This document shows positions 1-7,341 of a stretch of 44,798 nt of DNA, one piece after another. The DNA comes from Arachnia propionica (GTDB lineage Bacteria; Actinomycetota; Actinomycetes; Propionibacteriales; Propionibacteriaceae), in the NCBI RefSeq assembly GCF_003932785.1, contig NZ_RQYT01000023.1:1-44798 (forward strand), written 5' to 3'. Numbering within the stretch: position 1 is the stretch's first letter; the number at the start of each line of letters is the position of its first letter. The position numbers and the translations under genes were made by a program. The notes below the pieces were generated by a model. That model was not told the DNA's origin and ran no database searches. It was given only the letters and a program-made list of their open reading frames with translations.

Positions 1-1
1 C

Positions 2-82
2 AATGAACGCCCCCGAGCAACACTGGGCTACCTCACCCCACGCGAAGCCTTCCAACGACTCCTCGTTGCTTCCACCACTTGA
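2..82 (+). CDS. IS30-family transposase, C-terminal end only (cut by window edge)
   Basis: Reading from base 2, the frame gives NERPRATLGYLTPREAF followed by a short tail ending VASTT and a TGA stop at 80-82. This is the typical C-terminus of IS30-family DDE transposases (arginine-rich 'NxRPRxTLGY.TP.EAF', then 'VASTT'). The catalytic core lies off the left edge, so nothing can be said about integrity. The element end should lie within a few tens of bases downstream. It can not be fixed without the opposite inverted repeat. A TTGACA hexamer overlaps the stop (79-84), as in outward-facing -35 boxes at IS ends. The family call is from recalled motif similarity and I am fairly confident. Confidence 0.75.
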   Translation, partial: NERPRATLGYLTPREAFQRLLVASTT

Positions 83-488
83 CACTGCCGAGTTCGCCAA
101 GATGGACGATGCCTATAATAGTAACCTCACCCTTGTCGCTGGGCACGACATCAGAAAATCGTTGCCGCGTAACAATGACTCGATTGACAAGGGGGGCGAG
201 ACTTAGGGCGTCATCCATCGGGGCTTTCAATTGGGTTCAAACGAGTCCGAGTTGGGCAACGATCCGGATGTGGCTGGGAGTTCGTTGAGGCGCCCTTGAT
301 AGCCGTTGGCAAGTATTTTCCAGTTATGAGTGAAGCGATGCTTGCTCAATAGGGCGGCAGGCCCAGGTTTGGCCGTTAGAACATGGGAAGGTCAGCCATC
401 TGACTGACAGTGCACCTCCTGCCTGTCTCTGGACGCAGCGCGTGGGGCCGCCTTAGGGTGACTTCGTACCCCAACGTTGGAGGTGACG
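83..488. other. Intergenic stretch right of the IS30 end, no gene recognised
   Basis: About 400 bases separate the transposase stop from the lipoprotein gene. A TATAAT hexamer lies at 114-119, but the nearest good -35 (79-84) is 29 bases away, so no standard promoter can be built from the pair. A short inverted repeat GTCAG-CCAT-CTGAC lies near 393-406. Short open frames are present in several registers, but none has a ribosome binding site plus recognisable protein. This stretch probably includes the terminal repeat of the IS and IS-flanking debris. Confidence 0.4.
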
Positions 489-911
489 ATGTTGCGCTGC
501 TGGCGGGCAGTGACGACCGTAGTGGTCGCGGTGTGCCTGCTGGCGGCTGGGTGCGTGTCGGAGTGGGACCGGGGGATGCAGGCGTTGAAGGCTGACCCGA
601 TGGCCTCGGTGAGCTGGGAGGGGTTGGAGCTGCTGGGCACCAACCAGACGGTGAACGAAGGACACAAGCCTGAGCCACCCATTTTTACCCGATGTTATAA
701 ATTGTTAGTTCCTGTCAGCCAGGCGTTCGATGTTGTTACTGCATCTGCCCTAGAACAGGGGTGGGAAGAAAAGAAACGACGGACTGCTCAGGATGCAACC
801 CTCAAGAAAATGATCAGTGGGTATAGTGCTGGCGTCATATTAACCACCCATACAGGAGGGTGCGAAGAGTTTCCTGAGACTGTTTTTCGTATCACAATGC
901 TCTATCCGTAA
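489..911 (+). CDS. Small lipoprotein of unknown function
   Basis: A 140-residue protein starting at the ATG with GGAGG five bases upstream (479-483); a TTG at 477 is also in frame but lies on that ribosome binding site. The N-terminus has Arg residues, a hydrophobic stretch (VVVAVCLL) and the lipobox LAAGC with the acylated Cys at residue 22, so it should be exported and lipid-anchored to the outer face of the membrane. The mature part has no domain I recognise. Cys residues near 74 and 129 could form a disulfide. It lies 11 bases before the signal-peptide start of the esterase gene, so the two are probably co-transcribed and may act together at the cell surface. Bases look more AT-rich than the core genes further right, consistent with acquired DNA. 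Confidence 0.75.
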   Translation: MLRCWRAVTTVVVAVCLLAAGCVSEWDRGMQALKADPMASVSWEGLELLGTNQTVNEGHKPEPPIFTRCYKLLVPVSQAFDVVTASALEQGWEEKKRRTAQDATLKKMISGYSAGVILTTHTGGCEEFPETVFRITMLYP

Positions 912-922
912 AGAGGCAATCA

Positions 923-1033
923 ATGAAGAGCAGATTTCCCGTAGTGGCATTCGCCTTGGCTTTGGCGCTCATAGTCGCTAGCGTGTTGCCGACTGCGAAA
1001 GCAGATGAGGATGCGATACCAAGTCTGAATTAA
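923..1033 (+). pseudogene. Signal-peptide segment of the SGNH esterase, ended by an in-frame TAA
   Basis: From ATG 923, with AGAGG six bases upstream, 36 codons encode MKSRF, a hydrophobic core (ALALALIVASVL) and a likely signal peptidase site around TAKA-DE, then TAA at 1031-1033. The frame is the same as that of the downstream esterase. After the stop it continues RPEKVLSMVLMGDSYS with no other break. The simplest reading is that 923-2686 was one secreted-esterase gene and the TAA is a nonsense mutation (or base-call error) between signal peptide and catalytic domain. Confidence 0.7.
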
Positions 1034-1054
1034 CGTCCTGAGAAAGTCCTGAGC

Positions 1055-2686
1055 ATGGTTTTGATGGGCGATTCCTATTCAGCCGGAAACGGGGCGGGGT
1101 CATATGACACCGCAGCACCCGGGGCGTACCGCAGCCTAAATAACTGGGCCCAATACTATCGGAGGAAGCTCGTCGAACGAGGGGTGTCTACGCACCTGAC
1201 AAACATTGCCCACTCAGGCTATACCACTGAGCAGGTTGCCAACCAACAGGTTAAGAGTATTCCTGACGATGCTGACACGGTACTACTCACCATCGGCGGG
1301 AATGACATGAATTTCGATAGCGTCATCGAACAGTGTTTTGCCAAGGGGCGTCGTTATGCACAAGAGTGCCAAAAGGCTGTCAATGCTGCTCGTCGCATGA
1401 TGCAAGACCCTGGCAGGGATGGCCTGAAAGCTCGCATAATGCATGTTTTTAGCGAAATCGCGGAACAGCTTACATCAATGGATCGATACGATGTCGATAT
1501 CATCTTGGTCGGCTACCCAAATCTGGTTCTGCCTGACAGTGGGTCGAGTTACTTCATTCACAGCTGCAAAGACCCTGTCGATTTTCCTTGCTCGGAATAT
1601 TACACCTATCGCGCAGGGTCAGAACTCCTCAGGGCTGCAAAGGTGCTGGAAGAGGTCCAGAGAGATGCCGTCGTCGAATGGAATCGATCCCTGCCGCCCT
1701 ATCCCCAAGTTGCTCCAAAGGCGAGATATATCGCCTCAATCCCTGAGCATTTCCGTGGGCACGAACCCGACCCCAGTTCAGAGCACAGAAACAGCAAGCG
1801 CTGGATCAATGAGTTCTTTGAAACCAAGGGTCTAGAGCAACCAGATGGAAATACTGACCCAACCCTGTCGCTTGACAAGATGGAATGGTATCACCCAAAC
1901 CTTACTGGGCAGAAGCAGATTGGGGAAGTCCTGCTCAAGGAGATAGGCATTCCTCGAGTTGCAAGGGAGGCGCTCCCGCCAAATGCTTCGCCTAACGCTG
2001 AACCGAACGCACGGGCTCCGAAGCCAATGCTGGCTTGGATTCAAGGCCCCTACGCCAAAGACAACTGCCCCGAGGTCAACAACCACGGCCAGACCGACGA
2101 GGATGGGGATGGCATCGGGGACGAGTGCGATCCAACCCCGGGGTACCCGAACGAGGATCGTCCTGGTGTTGGGGAGGGCGAACCACCGACAACACCACCG
2201 ATTCCATCACCTTCGCCAACCCCAGACCCGTTACCCACAGCACCACCTTCTGCCACGGCCACTCCGTCGCCGAGCACATCCCCGACGAAGACTCCGTCGC
2301 CGAAGCCCTCCAAGACGCCCTCGCCAAGTCCATCCCCGTCGGAGAGCCCCAGCGTGACGGCCGAGCCTACGGTCTCGCCTTCGGAGAGCGTGTCGCCGTT
2401 GTCAACGGTGACACCGAGTGCTGCACCAACAGGGCATTCACCAAGCGCCACTGCCACACCGACAGTGACCGAGCCGCCCACGATGAGTCCGGAGCCGACG
2501 GACATTCCGGTGCCAACGGTCTCACCGACGTCAGCCCCACCGGTATTGCCATCGCCAACCAGTGCACCGGAGCCAACGGCGCCACAGCCGACGATCTCGG
2601 AGCCGCCAGGGGTGCCGGTTCCGTCACAGCCTGTGCCGCCTGACCCGACCAGGCCACGGCCAGGATTGCCGAACACCGGAGCTTGA
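1055..2686 (+). CDS. SGNH/GDSL-family esterase with thrombospondin type-3 repeat and terminal LPNTGA; probably broken
   Basis: The open frame is 543 residues. SGNH hydrolase blocks are clear: GDSYSAGNGAG with nucleophile Ser7, a block-II Gly at residue 55 (HSGYTTEQV), GGND at 81-84 and the catalytic His280 in WYHPNLTG. About residues 335-360 form a thrombospondin type-3 Ca-binding repeat (DNCPEV..GQTDEDGDGIGDECD). From about residue 380 on the chain is a low-complexity Pro/Thr/Ser stalk, and it ends PGLPNTGA at the stop: a sortase-like LPxTG motif with no membrane helix or basic tail after it. It should be a secreted lipase/esterase, but this frame has no signal peptide; that lies at 923-1033 behind an in-frame stop. 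The ATG at 1055 has no good ribosome binding site, so I think it is an interrupted gene. Confidence 0.8.
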   Translation: MVLMGDSYSAGNGAGSYDTAAPGAYRSLNNWAQYYRRKLVERGVSTHLTNIAHSGYTTEQVANQQVKSIPDDADTVLLTIGGNDMNFDSVIEQCFAKGRRYAQECQKAVNAARRMMQDPGRDGLKARIMHVFSEIAEQLTSMDRYDVDIILVGYPNLVLPDSGSSYFIHSCKDPVDFPCSEYYTYRAGSELLRAAKVLEEVQRDAVVEWNRSLPPYPQVAPKARYIASIPEHFRGHEPDPSSEHRNSKRWINEFFETKGLEQPDGNTDPTLSLDKMEWYHPNLTGQKQIGEVLLKEIGIPRVAREALPPNASPNAEPNARAPKPMLAWIQGPYAKDNCPEVNNHGQTDEDGDGIGDECDPTPGYPNEDRPGVGEGEPPTTPPIPSPSPTPDPLPTAPPSATATPSPSTSPTKTPSPKPSKTPSPSPSPSESPSVTAEPTVSPSESVSPLSTVTPSAAPTGHSPSATATPTVTEPPTMSPEPTDIPVPTVSPTSAPPVLPSPTSAPEPTAPQPTISEPPGVPVPSQPVPPDPTRPRPGLPNTGA

Positions 2687-2697
2687 GCTGAAGGTCG

Positions 2698-2733
2698 TGT
2701 GCGGGTCAAGCAGCTGGAGGCTCGACCCGCACA
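2698..2733 (+). terminator. Stem-loop after the esterase gene
   Basis: Perfect 10-bp inverted arms TGTGCGGGTC (2698-2707) and GACCCGCACA (2724-2733) around a 16-base loop, 12 bases after the esterase stop. No T-run follows, so it may be a GC-type terminator or only an mRNA 3' hairpin. It separates the + strand esterase from - strand genes. Confidence 0.5.
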
Positions 2734-2738
2734 GGGCC

Positions 2739-2897
2739 TCACCCCATCACATCCCCCACCTCCACGCCCAGTCGCGCTGCCAGGCGCTCCAGGCTCCTGA
2801 GGGTGAGGTTCCCTCGACGCTCCGCTCCTCCCATGTGGGTACGGTGCACTCCCATGAGTTCAGTGACGGTGAACCTCGTCGCGCAGAGTTGCGGCAT
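2739..2897 (-). pseudogene. Remnant of an XRE-type helix-turn-helix regulator
   Basis: On the minus strand, a frame ending TGA at 2739-2741 reads RFTVTELMGVHRTHMGG, then an ERRGNLTLRSLERLAARLG stretch. This fits the second half of an XRE/Cro HTH (recognition helix 'GVHRTYxSxxERG', then 'NPTLxTLxRLAxALGV'). The frame is only 52 codons from its ATG; sequence upstream in this frame does not show the first HTH helices. Either the gene is an old 3' fragment or a truncated regulator. I judge it a decayed gene. Confidence 0.5.
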
Positions 2898-2948
2898 GGG
2901 GTGCTGCGGTTCACGATTCGGCGACCAGGAGACGACATGGTCCCAGAA

Positions 2949-3608
2949 TCACGAACCACCAAGGACCAAGTGGACGAACGGACGCTCCACCAGCTCCCCG
3001 TCCTTGGACACCGCCACGTCCCGCTGCTCCACCCTGCGGAGGAGCCGCAGCCCCCGATTCTCGGCCCGCTCTACCACCTCGTCGCCATCGACCAGGTGGA
3101 ATCCGTGGCGGGTGAACGGCAGCGACTCCATGAAGTCCCGTTCTGCGAAGCTCAGGCACAGTCTGCCCTCCGGGGCCATCACGCGACGCAGTTCCCCCAG
3201 CCACGACCCCAGATCCTCCTGGAAGTAGATCGTGTTGACGCTCAGGATCCGTTCGAATGAGGAGTCATCGAAAGGCAGCCCCTCCCCCTTCCCCTTGAGC
3301 AGGACGTAGTCCGCCATTCCCGCTGCGAGGAACGGGGCATTGAACTCCCGCGCGGCGGCCACCATCTCTGCGGACAGCTCCAGCCCCGTGTAGTGCAGCC
3401 GTCGAGCCATGGACAGCACGTAGCCCAGGAGTCCCCCATCCCCACACCCGGGTTCCAGGATGCGATCCCCCTCACGGATCCCCAGCTCAGCCAGGGCTCC
3501 GACGATCATCGTCAGATTCCGCAGATTCATTGCCCGCCCGAACTGTCTCCCGATCTCTCCCTCCGGGCACCGCAGCTGAGCCGCCACCCCCTCGCTGTCC
3601 AGACCCAC
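2949..3608 (-). CDS. Class I SAM-dependent methyltransferase, substrate unknown
   Basis: A 219-residue protein from a GTG with a strong GGGAGGA ribosome binding site. The Rossmann methyltransferase pattern is visible: motif I DRILEPGCGDGGLL (SAM binding), the acidic end of strand 2 at YTGLELS, and the later motif LRRVMAPEGRLCLSF before strand 5. It resembles the UbiE/Methyltransf_11 group, which methylates small molecules. Nothing in the sequence names the substrate. It is divergent from the MFS pump (107 bases between starts), so the pump's palindromic operator could affect both genes, and it could modify the compound the pump exports; that link is inference. Confidence 0.7.
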   Translation of the reverse strand: MGLDSEGVAAQLRCPEGEIGRQFGRAMNLRNLTMIVGALAELGIREGDRILEPGCGDGGLLGYVLSMARRLHYTGLELSAEMVAAAREFNAPFLAAGMADYVLLKGKGEGLPFDDSSFERILSVNTIYFQEDLGSWLGELRRVMAPEGRLCLSFAERDFMESLPFTRHGFHLVDGDEVVERAENRGLRLLRRVEQRDVAVSKDGELVERPFVHLVLGGS

Positions 3609-3686
3609 GTCTTCCTCCCGTCGTCGGCTTCATCTCTCAGAGAACCACTCAACACTCATCCGGGCAAGCCTTCGGCCATCAGCACC

Positions 3687-3710
3687 AAACTTTACCAACT
3701 GGTATAGTTT
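3687..3710. promoter_or_regulatory. 24-bp palindromic operator over the MFS promoter
   Basis: Near-perfect dyad: left arm AAACTnTACCA and right arm TGGTAnAGTTT meet around a two-base centre, with 20 of 24 positions symmetric. It includes TATAGT (3703-3708), a good -10 box lying seven bases before the pump ATG at 3716, so a bound repressor would block the promoter. Size and position suit a TetR dimer; the TetR gene at 5215-5757, next to the pump, is the likely ligand. Confidence 0.7.
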
Positions 3711-3715
3711 TAGCC

Positions 3716-5221
3716 ATGTCGCCACTGCACACGCCCCGTCAACGCTGGCTCCTCCTCGCGACCGTCAGCGTCGGGCTGCTCATGATCACGATGGACAACT
3801 CCATCCTCTACACAGCCCTACCGACCCTCACCAGCGATCTCGGAGCATCGACGACACAGGGACTGTGGATCATCAACGCCTATCCGTTGGTCATGGCGGG
3901 GCTGCTGCTCGGCTCAGGCACGCTGGGCGACCGGTTCGGCCATCGACGGCTGTTCCTCGTGGGCCTGGTGATCTTCGGCGCTGCCTCTCTCCTGGCCGCT
4001 TTCTCCCCCAACCCCGCCACGCTCATCGCGGCCCGTGCGGTGCTCGCGGTCGGCGCCGCCTGCATGATGCCCGCCACCCTGGCCCTCATCCGCCTCTCCT
4101 TCGACGACGTCCGCGAACGCAACCTCGCCATCGGCGTGTGGGGCAGCGTGGCCGTCATCGGGATGGCGGGCGGCCCCATCGTCGGCGGGATACTTCTCGA
4201 GCACTTCTGGTGGGGATCGGTGTTCCTCATCAACGTCCCCGTCGTGATCGCCGCCCTCATCGCCATCCCCATGGTCGCCTCCCCCAGCCCAGTCGATCGA
4301 TCCCGACGCTGGGACTGGACCTCCTCGGTCTGGGCACTGCTGACCCTCACCGGCGCCGTCCTGGCCGTCAAGGAGCTGGCGCACCTACCGCCAAGCTGGC
4401 CCATGCTCACCGCCAGCCTCGCGATGACCCTGCTCTTCGGCTTCCTGTTCGTCCGACGTCAACGTCGCCTCACACATCCACTGCTGGACTTCTCCCTCTT
4501 CGGCAATGCCGCCTTCTCGACGGGGGTGGCGACCGCGGCGCTGTCCATGTTCGCCGTCGGTGGGCTGGAGATGGCCACGACGCAGCGTTTCCAGCTCGTG
4601 GCTGGATACAGCCCCCTCCAGGCCGGACTGGTGGTCACTGCCGTCGCCCTCGGATCCCTCCCGACGAGCCTTCTCAGCGGCGCCCTGCTCCACATCCTCG
4701 GACTGCGCATCATCGTCGGAAGCGGTTTCGCTGTCGGCACGATCGGCATGGCATGCGCTCTGGCCGGAGCCCACCATCGTGCCACGTGGCTCCTGGTCAC
4801 GGGCCTCGTTGTAGCGGGTGCCGGGCTCGGGGCCACGATGTCGGTGGCCTCCACGGCCATCATCGGCAACGCTCCACCGAATCGTGCGGGCATGGCCTCC
4901 TCGGTGGAGGAGGTGTCCTACGAGTTCGGCGGACTCTTCGCCATCGCCGTGCTGGGGAGTCTCCTCTCCGCGATCTACTCCGCAACCATCCAGCCACCAC
5001 CGACAGCTCCGAGCGCAGTTCGGGAGAGCATCACGGCGGCGCATGCCACCGGGGACCCCACGATCATCGCCATCGCCGCCACGGCCTTTGACGGCGCCTA
5101 CGCCACCGTGCTCGGCATCATCACCGTCGTCCTGACCATCGCGACCCTCGTCACGACGGTGACCCTGCGTCACTACGGCATCGGCAGCCGGGCCAGCCGG
5201 TGGGAGACCAACGATCACTGA
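3716..5221 (+). CDS. MFS efflux pump, DHA2 (14-helix) family
   Basis: A 501-residue integral membrane protein. I start it at ATG 3716 rather than in the longer open frame, because the next residues begin the first helix (RQRWLLLATVSVGLLMITMD) and the promoter/operator lies just upstream. MFS motif A is GTLGDRFGHRRL, after helix 2. The antiporter-type motif C region is near VWGSVAVIGMAGGPIVGG. Length and helix number fit drug:H+ antiporters of the QacA/SmvA type. Only about seven bases separate the -10-like TATAGT from ATG, so the mRNA may be leaderless. Its 3' end overlaps the convergent tetR gene by seven bases. Substrate unknown. Confidence 0.82.
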   Translation: MSPLHTPRQRWLLLATVSVGLLMITMDNSILYTALPTLTSDLGASTTQGLWIINAYPLVMAGLLLGSGTLGDRFGHRRLFLVGLVIFGAASLLAAFSPNPATLIAARAVLAVGAACMMPATLALIRLSFDDVRERNLAIGVWGSVAVIGMAGGPIVGGILLEHFWWGSVFLINVPVVIAALIAIPMVASPSPVDRSRRWDWTSSVWALLTLTGAVLAVKELAHLPPSWPMLTASLAMTLLFGFLFVRRQRRLTHPLLDFSLFGNAAFSTGVATAALSMFAVGGLEMATTQRFQLVAGYSPLQAGLVVTAVALGSLPTSLLSGALLHILGLRIIVGSGFAVGTIGMACALAGAHHRATWLLVTGLVVAGAGLGATMSVASTAIIGNAPPNRAGMASSVEEVSYEFGGLFAIAVLGSLLSAIYSATIQPPPTAPSAVRESITAAHATGDPTIIAIAATAFDGAYATVLGIITVVLTIATLVTTVTLRHYGIGSRASRWETNDH

Positions 5222-5757
5222 TCCACGAGACCGAGGAGCCAGTCCACGAGCACCTCACGCATCCCCTCGGGAAGGATTCGACCGGACAGGACGTCATGGA
5301 TCCACAACCCGTCCGCCGCCAGACAGGCCACCATCACCTCGGGCCGCGAGGCCATCTCATCGAACGGTGGGATCCAACGATCCGCCACCTCCCGCCAAGG
5401 CTCGATCAGTTCCCGGTCGTCTCGGGCGTCGGCGAGGTAGACCAGCTCCGCCTTGCTCATCGGACGCGAGGAAACCTTGATGTAGGCGCAGAGCCGGTCC
5501 CGGGGCGATGCCGTCTCCGGGTCCCCGCCCCCCAACTCCGCCACCATGTCCGCCTCCCACTCGGCAGCGAGGTGCGCGTAGACGGCGACGAGCAGCTCCC
5601 TCCGTCCGGGGAAGTGATAGAGCAGGCCAGCCTTGGTGAGTCCGGCCTCGGCCGCCAGGGAGTCCAGGGTCACCGCCTGGAGGCCGTGGTTCTCGGCGAC
5701 CCTGATGGCCGCCTCCAGCAACTGCCGCCTGTTGCTCACCCTGCCCATGGGATTCAC
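5215..5757 (-). CDS. TetR-family repressor, probably of the adjacent MFS pump
   Basis: A 180-residue protein. Residues about 10-55 form the TetR HTH: NRRQLLEAAIRVAENHGL, then LDSLAAEAGLTKAGLLYHFP (helix 3 with the 'YxHF' end) and RRELLVAVY. The C-terminal half is an all-helical ligand-binding region resembling TetR_C6-type repressors. The frame opens with GTG; an ATG three codons in (MGRVSN) is an equally possible start. It is convergent with the pump gene and overlaps its last bases. Its likely target is the palindrome at 3687-3710, by position and type; no second good palindrome is seen at its own start. Confidence 0.78.
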   Translation of the reverse strand: MNPMGRVSNRRQLLEAAIRVAENHGLQAVTLDSLAAEAGLTKAGLLYHFPGRRELLVAVYAHLAAEWEADMVAELGGGDPETASPRDRLCAYIKVSSRPMSKAELVYLADARDDRELIEPWREVADRWIPPFDEMASRPEVMVACLAADGLWIHDVLSGRILPEGMREVLVDWLLGLVDQ

Positions 5758-5767
5758 CGTACCCCGT

Positions 5768-6397
5768 TCAGGGCTTGGCTTCGCCTCTATGACACCAACG
5801 CTCGACTTGGGTCAGCACACCATCGATGAGGCACCCCATGGACCACTCGAAGGGATCTCCCAGGTTACGGGCGAGCGCCTGCCCCTCAGCGATGGAAGGA
5901 AGCTCCTCCCCGTCGCTCCGCGGGACACCCTCACTGACCATCAGGTCTCCGACGGCGAGTGCATGGGTGGTCACGCTGGCCAACACGACGGCTGCCACTC
6001 CGGGGGGCCAGCCATAGCGGCGTGCCCACTCGACATGATGCGCCGCCACCCGGGTCAGGGCCTGGCCGTGCTCGGGTCCCAGAGCCATCAGCAACGGCAC
6101 CGCTCCCGGATGACTCCTCACGAAATCGCGAATCATCAGGGCGTGATCGAGAAGTGCCTCGCGCGGCGCGTCGTGACAAGGCGGGGTGAGCTCGAGCCGC
6201 TGGTAGAGCCCTTCTGCCACCACCGTCTGCAGTCCTGAGAGATTCCCGACGTGGCGATAGATGGACATCTCCGACACCCCCAGAGCCTGGGCGACCCCCT
6301 TGATGCTCAGCCGGTCGAGCCCCATCGCCACCGCCGCATCGGTGATGCGTTCAGCAGTGACCAGTGCAGGGCGACCACGACCTCGTCGGGCCTCCAT
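5768..6397 (-). CDS. TetR-family regulator, divergent from the iron/ECF operon
   Basis: A 209-residue protein. The ATG at 6397 (MEARRGRGRPAL) has AGGAG seven bases upstream; the longer frame reaching 6427 has none. The HTH is at about residues 12-60 (RITDAAVAMGLDRLSIKGVA, then LGVSEMSIYRHVGN). The C-terminal part looks like the TetR_C domain of small-ligand repressors. It starts 71 bases from the divergent siderophore-interacting-protein gene, and the DtxR/IdeR box lies between them, so it may be iron-regulated and may control the transporter operon. It is ten bases downstream of the other tetR on the same strand, so the two could share a transcript. Confidence 0.75.
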   Translation of the reverse strand: MEARRGRGRPALVTAERITDAAVAMGLDRLSIKGVAQALGVSEMSIYRHVGNLSGLQTVVAEGLYQRLELTPPCHDAPREALLDHALMIRDFVRSHPGAVPLLMALGPEHGQALTRVAAHHVEWARRYGWPPGVAAVVLASVTTHALAVGDLMVSEGVPRSDGEELPSIAEGQALARNLGDPFEWSMGCLIDGVLTQVERWCHRGEAKP

Positions 6398-6429
6398 CAC
6401 GTCTCCTTTCCGAGGCCACACAAACAAGA

Positions 6430-6448
6430 TAAGGTTAGCCTGACCAAC
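6430..6448. promoter_or_regulatory. DtxR/IdeR-type iron box
   Basis: The 19 bases from 6430 contain TAAGGTTAGCCTGACC, which matches the actinobacterial iron-repressor consensus (TWAGGTWAGSCTWACCTWA) at all but about three positions, all in the right half. It is centred 30 bases upstream of the GTG at 6469, where Fe-DtxR/IdeR repressor binding would block transcription. This places the reductase-ECF operon in the iron-starvation regulon; the divergent tetR may share it. Confidence 0.78.
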
Positions 6449-6468
6449 AGAATTGGAGGTGTCCCTTC

Positions 6469-7341
6469 GTGTCCCAACCTACTCCACTCGACGCTCAGGA
6501 ACTTCGTGGGCTGCTGGCCCTGCTCGACGAGCCCCATGATCACGAGCAGGACCACTCCCACGACCACCACACGCGTCACCACTGGAGCGTGACGGGGATC
6601 ACACCGCGCGCAGCCCAGCTCACCCGGGTCACGGGCACGCTCGACGACCCACACTTCGAGGAATGGCTGCTGCCCAACACCGCCATCCGACTAGAACTCC
6701 CCTTCCAGCCCCCGGAGCTCCATGGCATCGCGGGTGCCCCCACCACAGCCTCCCGTGTCTACACCGTCGCCGACGCCGACCCGGCATCCCGAACCATCAG
6801 CGTCGACTTCGTCGTCCACGAGGGCGATTCACCCGCCATGCTCTGGCTCCGGCAGGCGCAGATCGGGGACAGCGTCGAGGTCTGGGAGCCCAGCCAGCAT
6901 CGGCTTCCCCACATCGCCTCAGACCACGTCCTCATCGCCGACCCGACCGGGCTCCCCGCCGCCATCAGCGTCATCCGGGGGCTGGATCTGCCGGGGCGGG
7001 TACGACTCCTGACACAGGTTCCCGAGGACCAGGTCCCCGACCTGCCCGGCGTGGAGGTCCAACGTGTTGACGGCACCCTCATCGACGCCTTCCTGGCCCT
7101 GGACCTCAGCATGGTCGACTCCGTGTGGGCCGCAGCGGAGTCCTCGGAGGTCCGCCCCATCCGACAGCACTGCCGTCGCGTCCTGAACCTTGGCAAGGAG
7201 GCCACTCAGGTCTACGGCTATTGGCGGCGAGGCACGTCAAACACCCAGATCGACATCGATCGACTGCGACTGCTCCGTGACGTCATCGCACACGGGGGCG
7301 ACCAGAGCGACCTCGAGCGCCGCATGGAGGAAGAGCTGTGA
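6469..7341 (+). CDS. Siderophore-interacting protein (FAD-dependent ferric reductase) with His-rich N-terminus
   Basis: A 290-residue protein of the SIP/ViuB family, which releases iron from ferric chelates in the cytoplasm by reduction through bound FAD. Seen: the FAD-binding RVYTV motif at residues 96-100, then ISVDFVVH, and the C-terminal SIP signature (VWAAAESSEVRPIR, NLGKEATQVYGYWRRG). GTG start with GGAGGT eight bases upstream. Unusual: residues 23-38 hold eight histidines (HDHEQDHSHDHHTRHH), which could bind metal or heme. It lies just after the iron box and overlaps the ECF S-component start by four bases, so it is the first gene of an iron-regulated operon with an ECF transporter. 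Confidence 0.85.
   Translation: MSQPTPLDAQELRGLLALLDEPHDHEQDHSHDHHTRHHWSVTGITPRAAQLTRVTGTLDDPHFEEWLLPNTAIRLELPFQPPELHGIAGAPTTASRVYTVADADPASRTISVDFVVHEGDSPAMLWLRQAQIGDSVEVWEPSQHRLPHIASDHVLIADPTGLPAAISVIRGLDLPGRVRLLTQVPEDQVPDLPGVEVQRVDGTLIDAFLALDLSMVDSVWAAAESSEVRPIRQHCRRVLNLGKEATQVYGYWRRGTSNTQIDIDRLRLLRDVIAHGGDQSDLERRMEEEL

Noticed and set aside
79-119. Promoter made of TTGACA (79-84) and TATAAT (114-119)
   Set aside because: The 29-base spacing is far outside the 16-19 of sigma-70-type promoters.
2035-2643. Second coding frame over the Pro/Thr/Ser stalk of the esterase
   Set aside because: The repetitive codons keep other frames open on both strands; no start signals or domains, and the main frame continues from a clear hydrolase domain.
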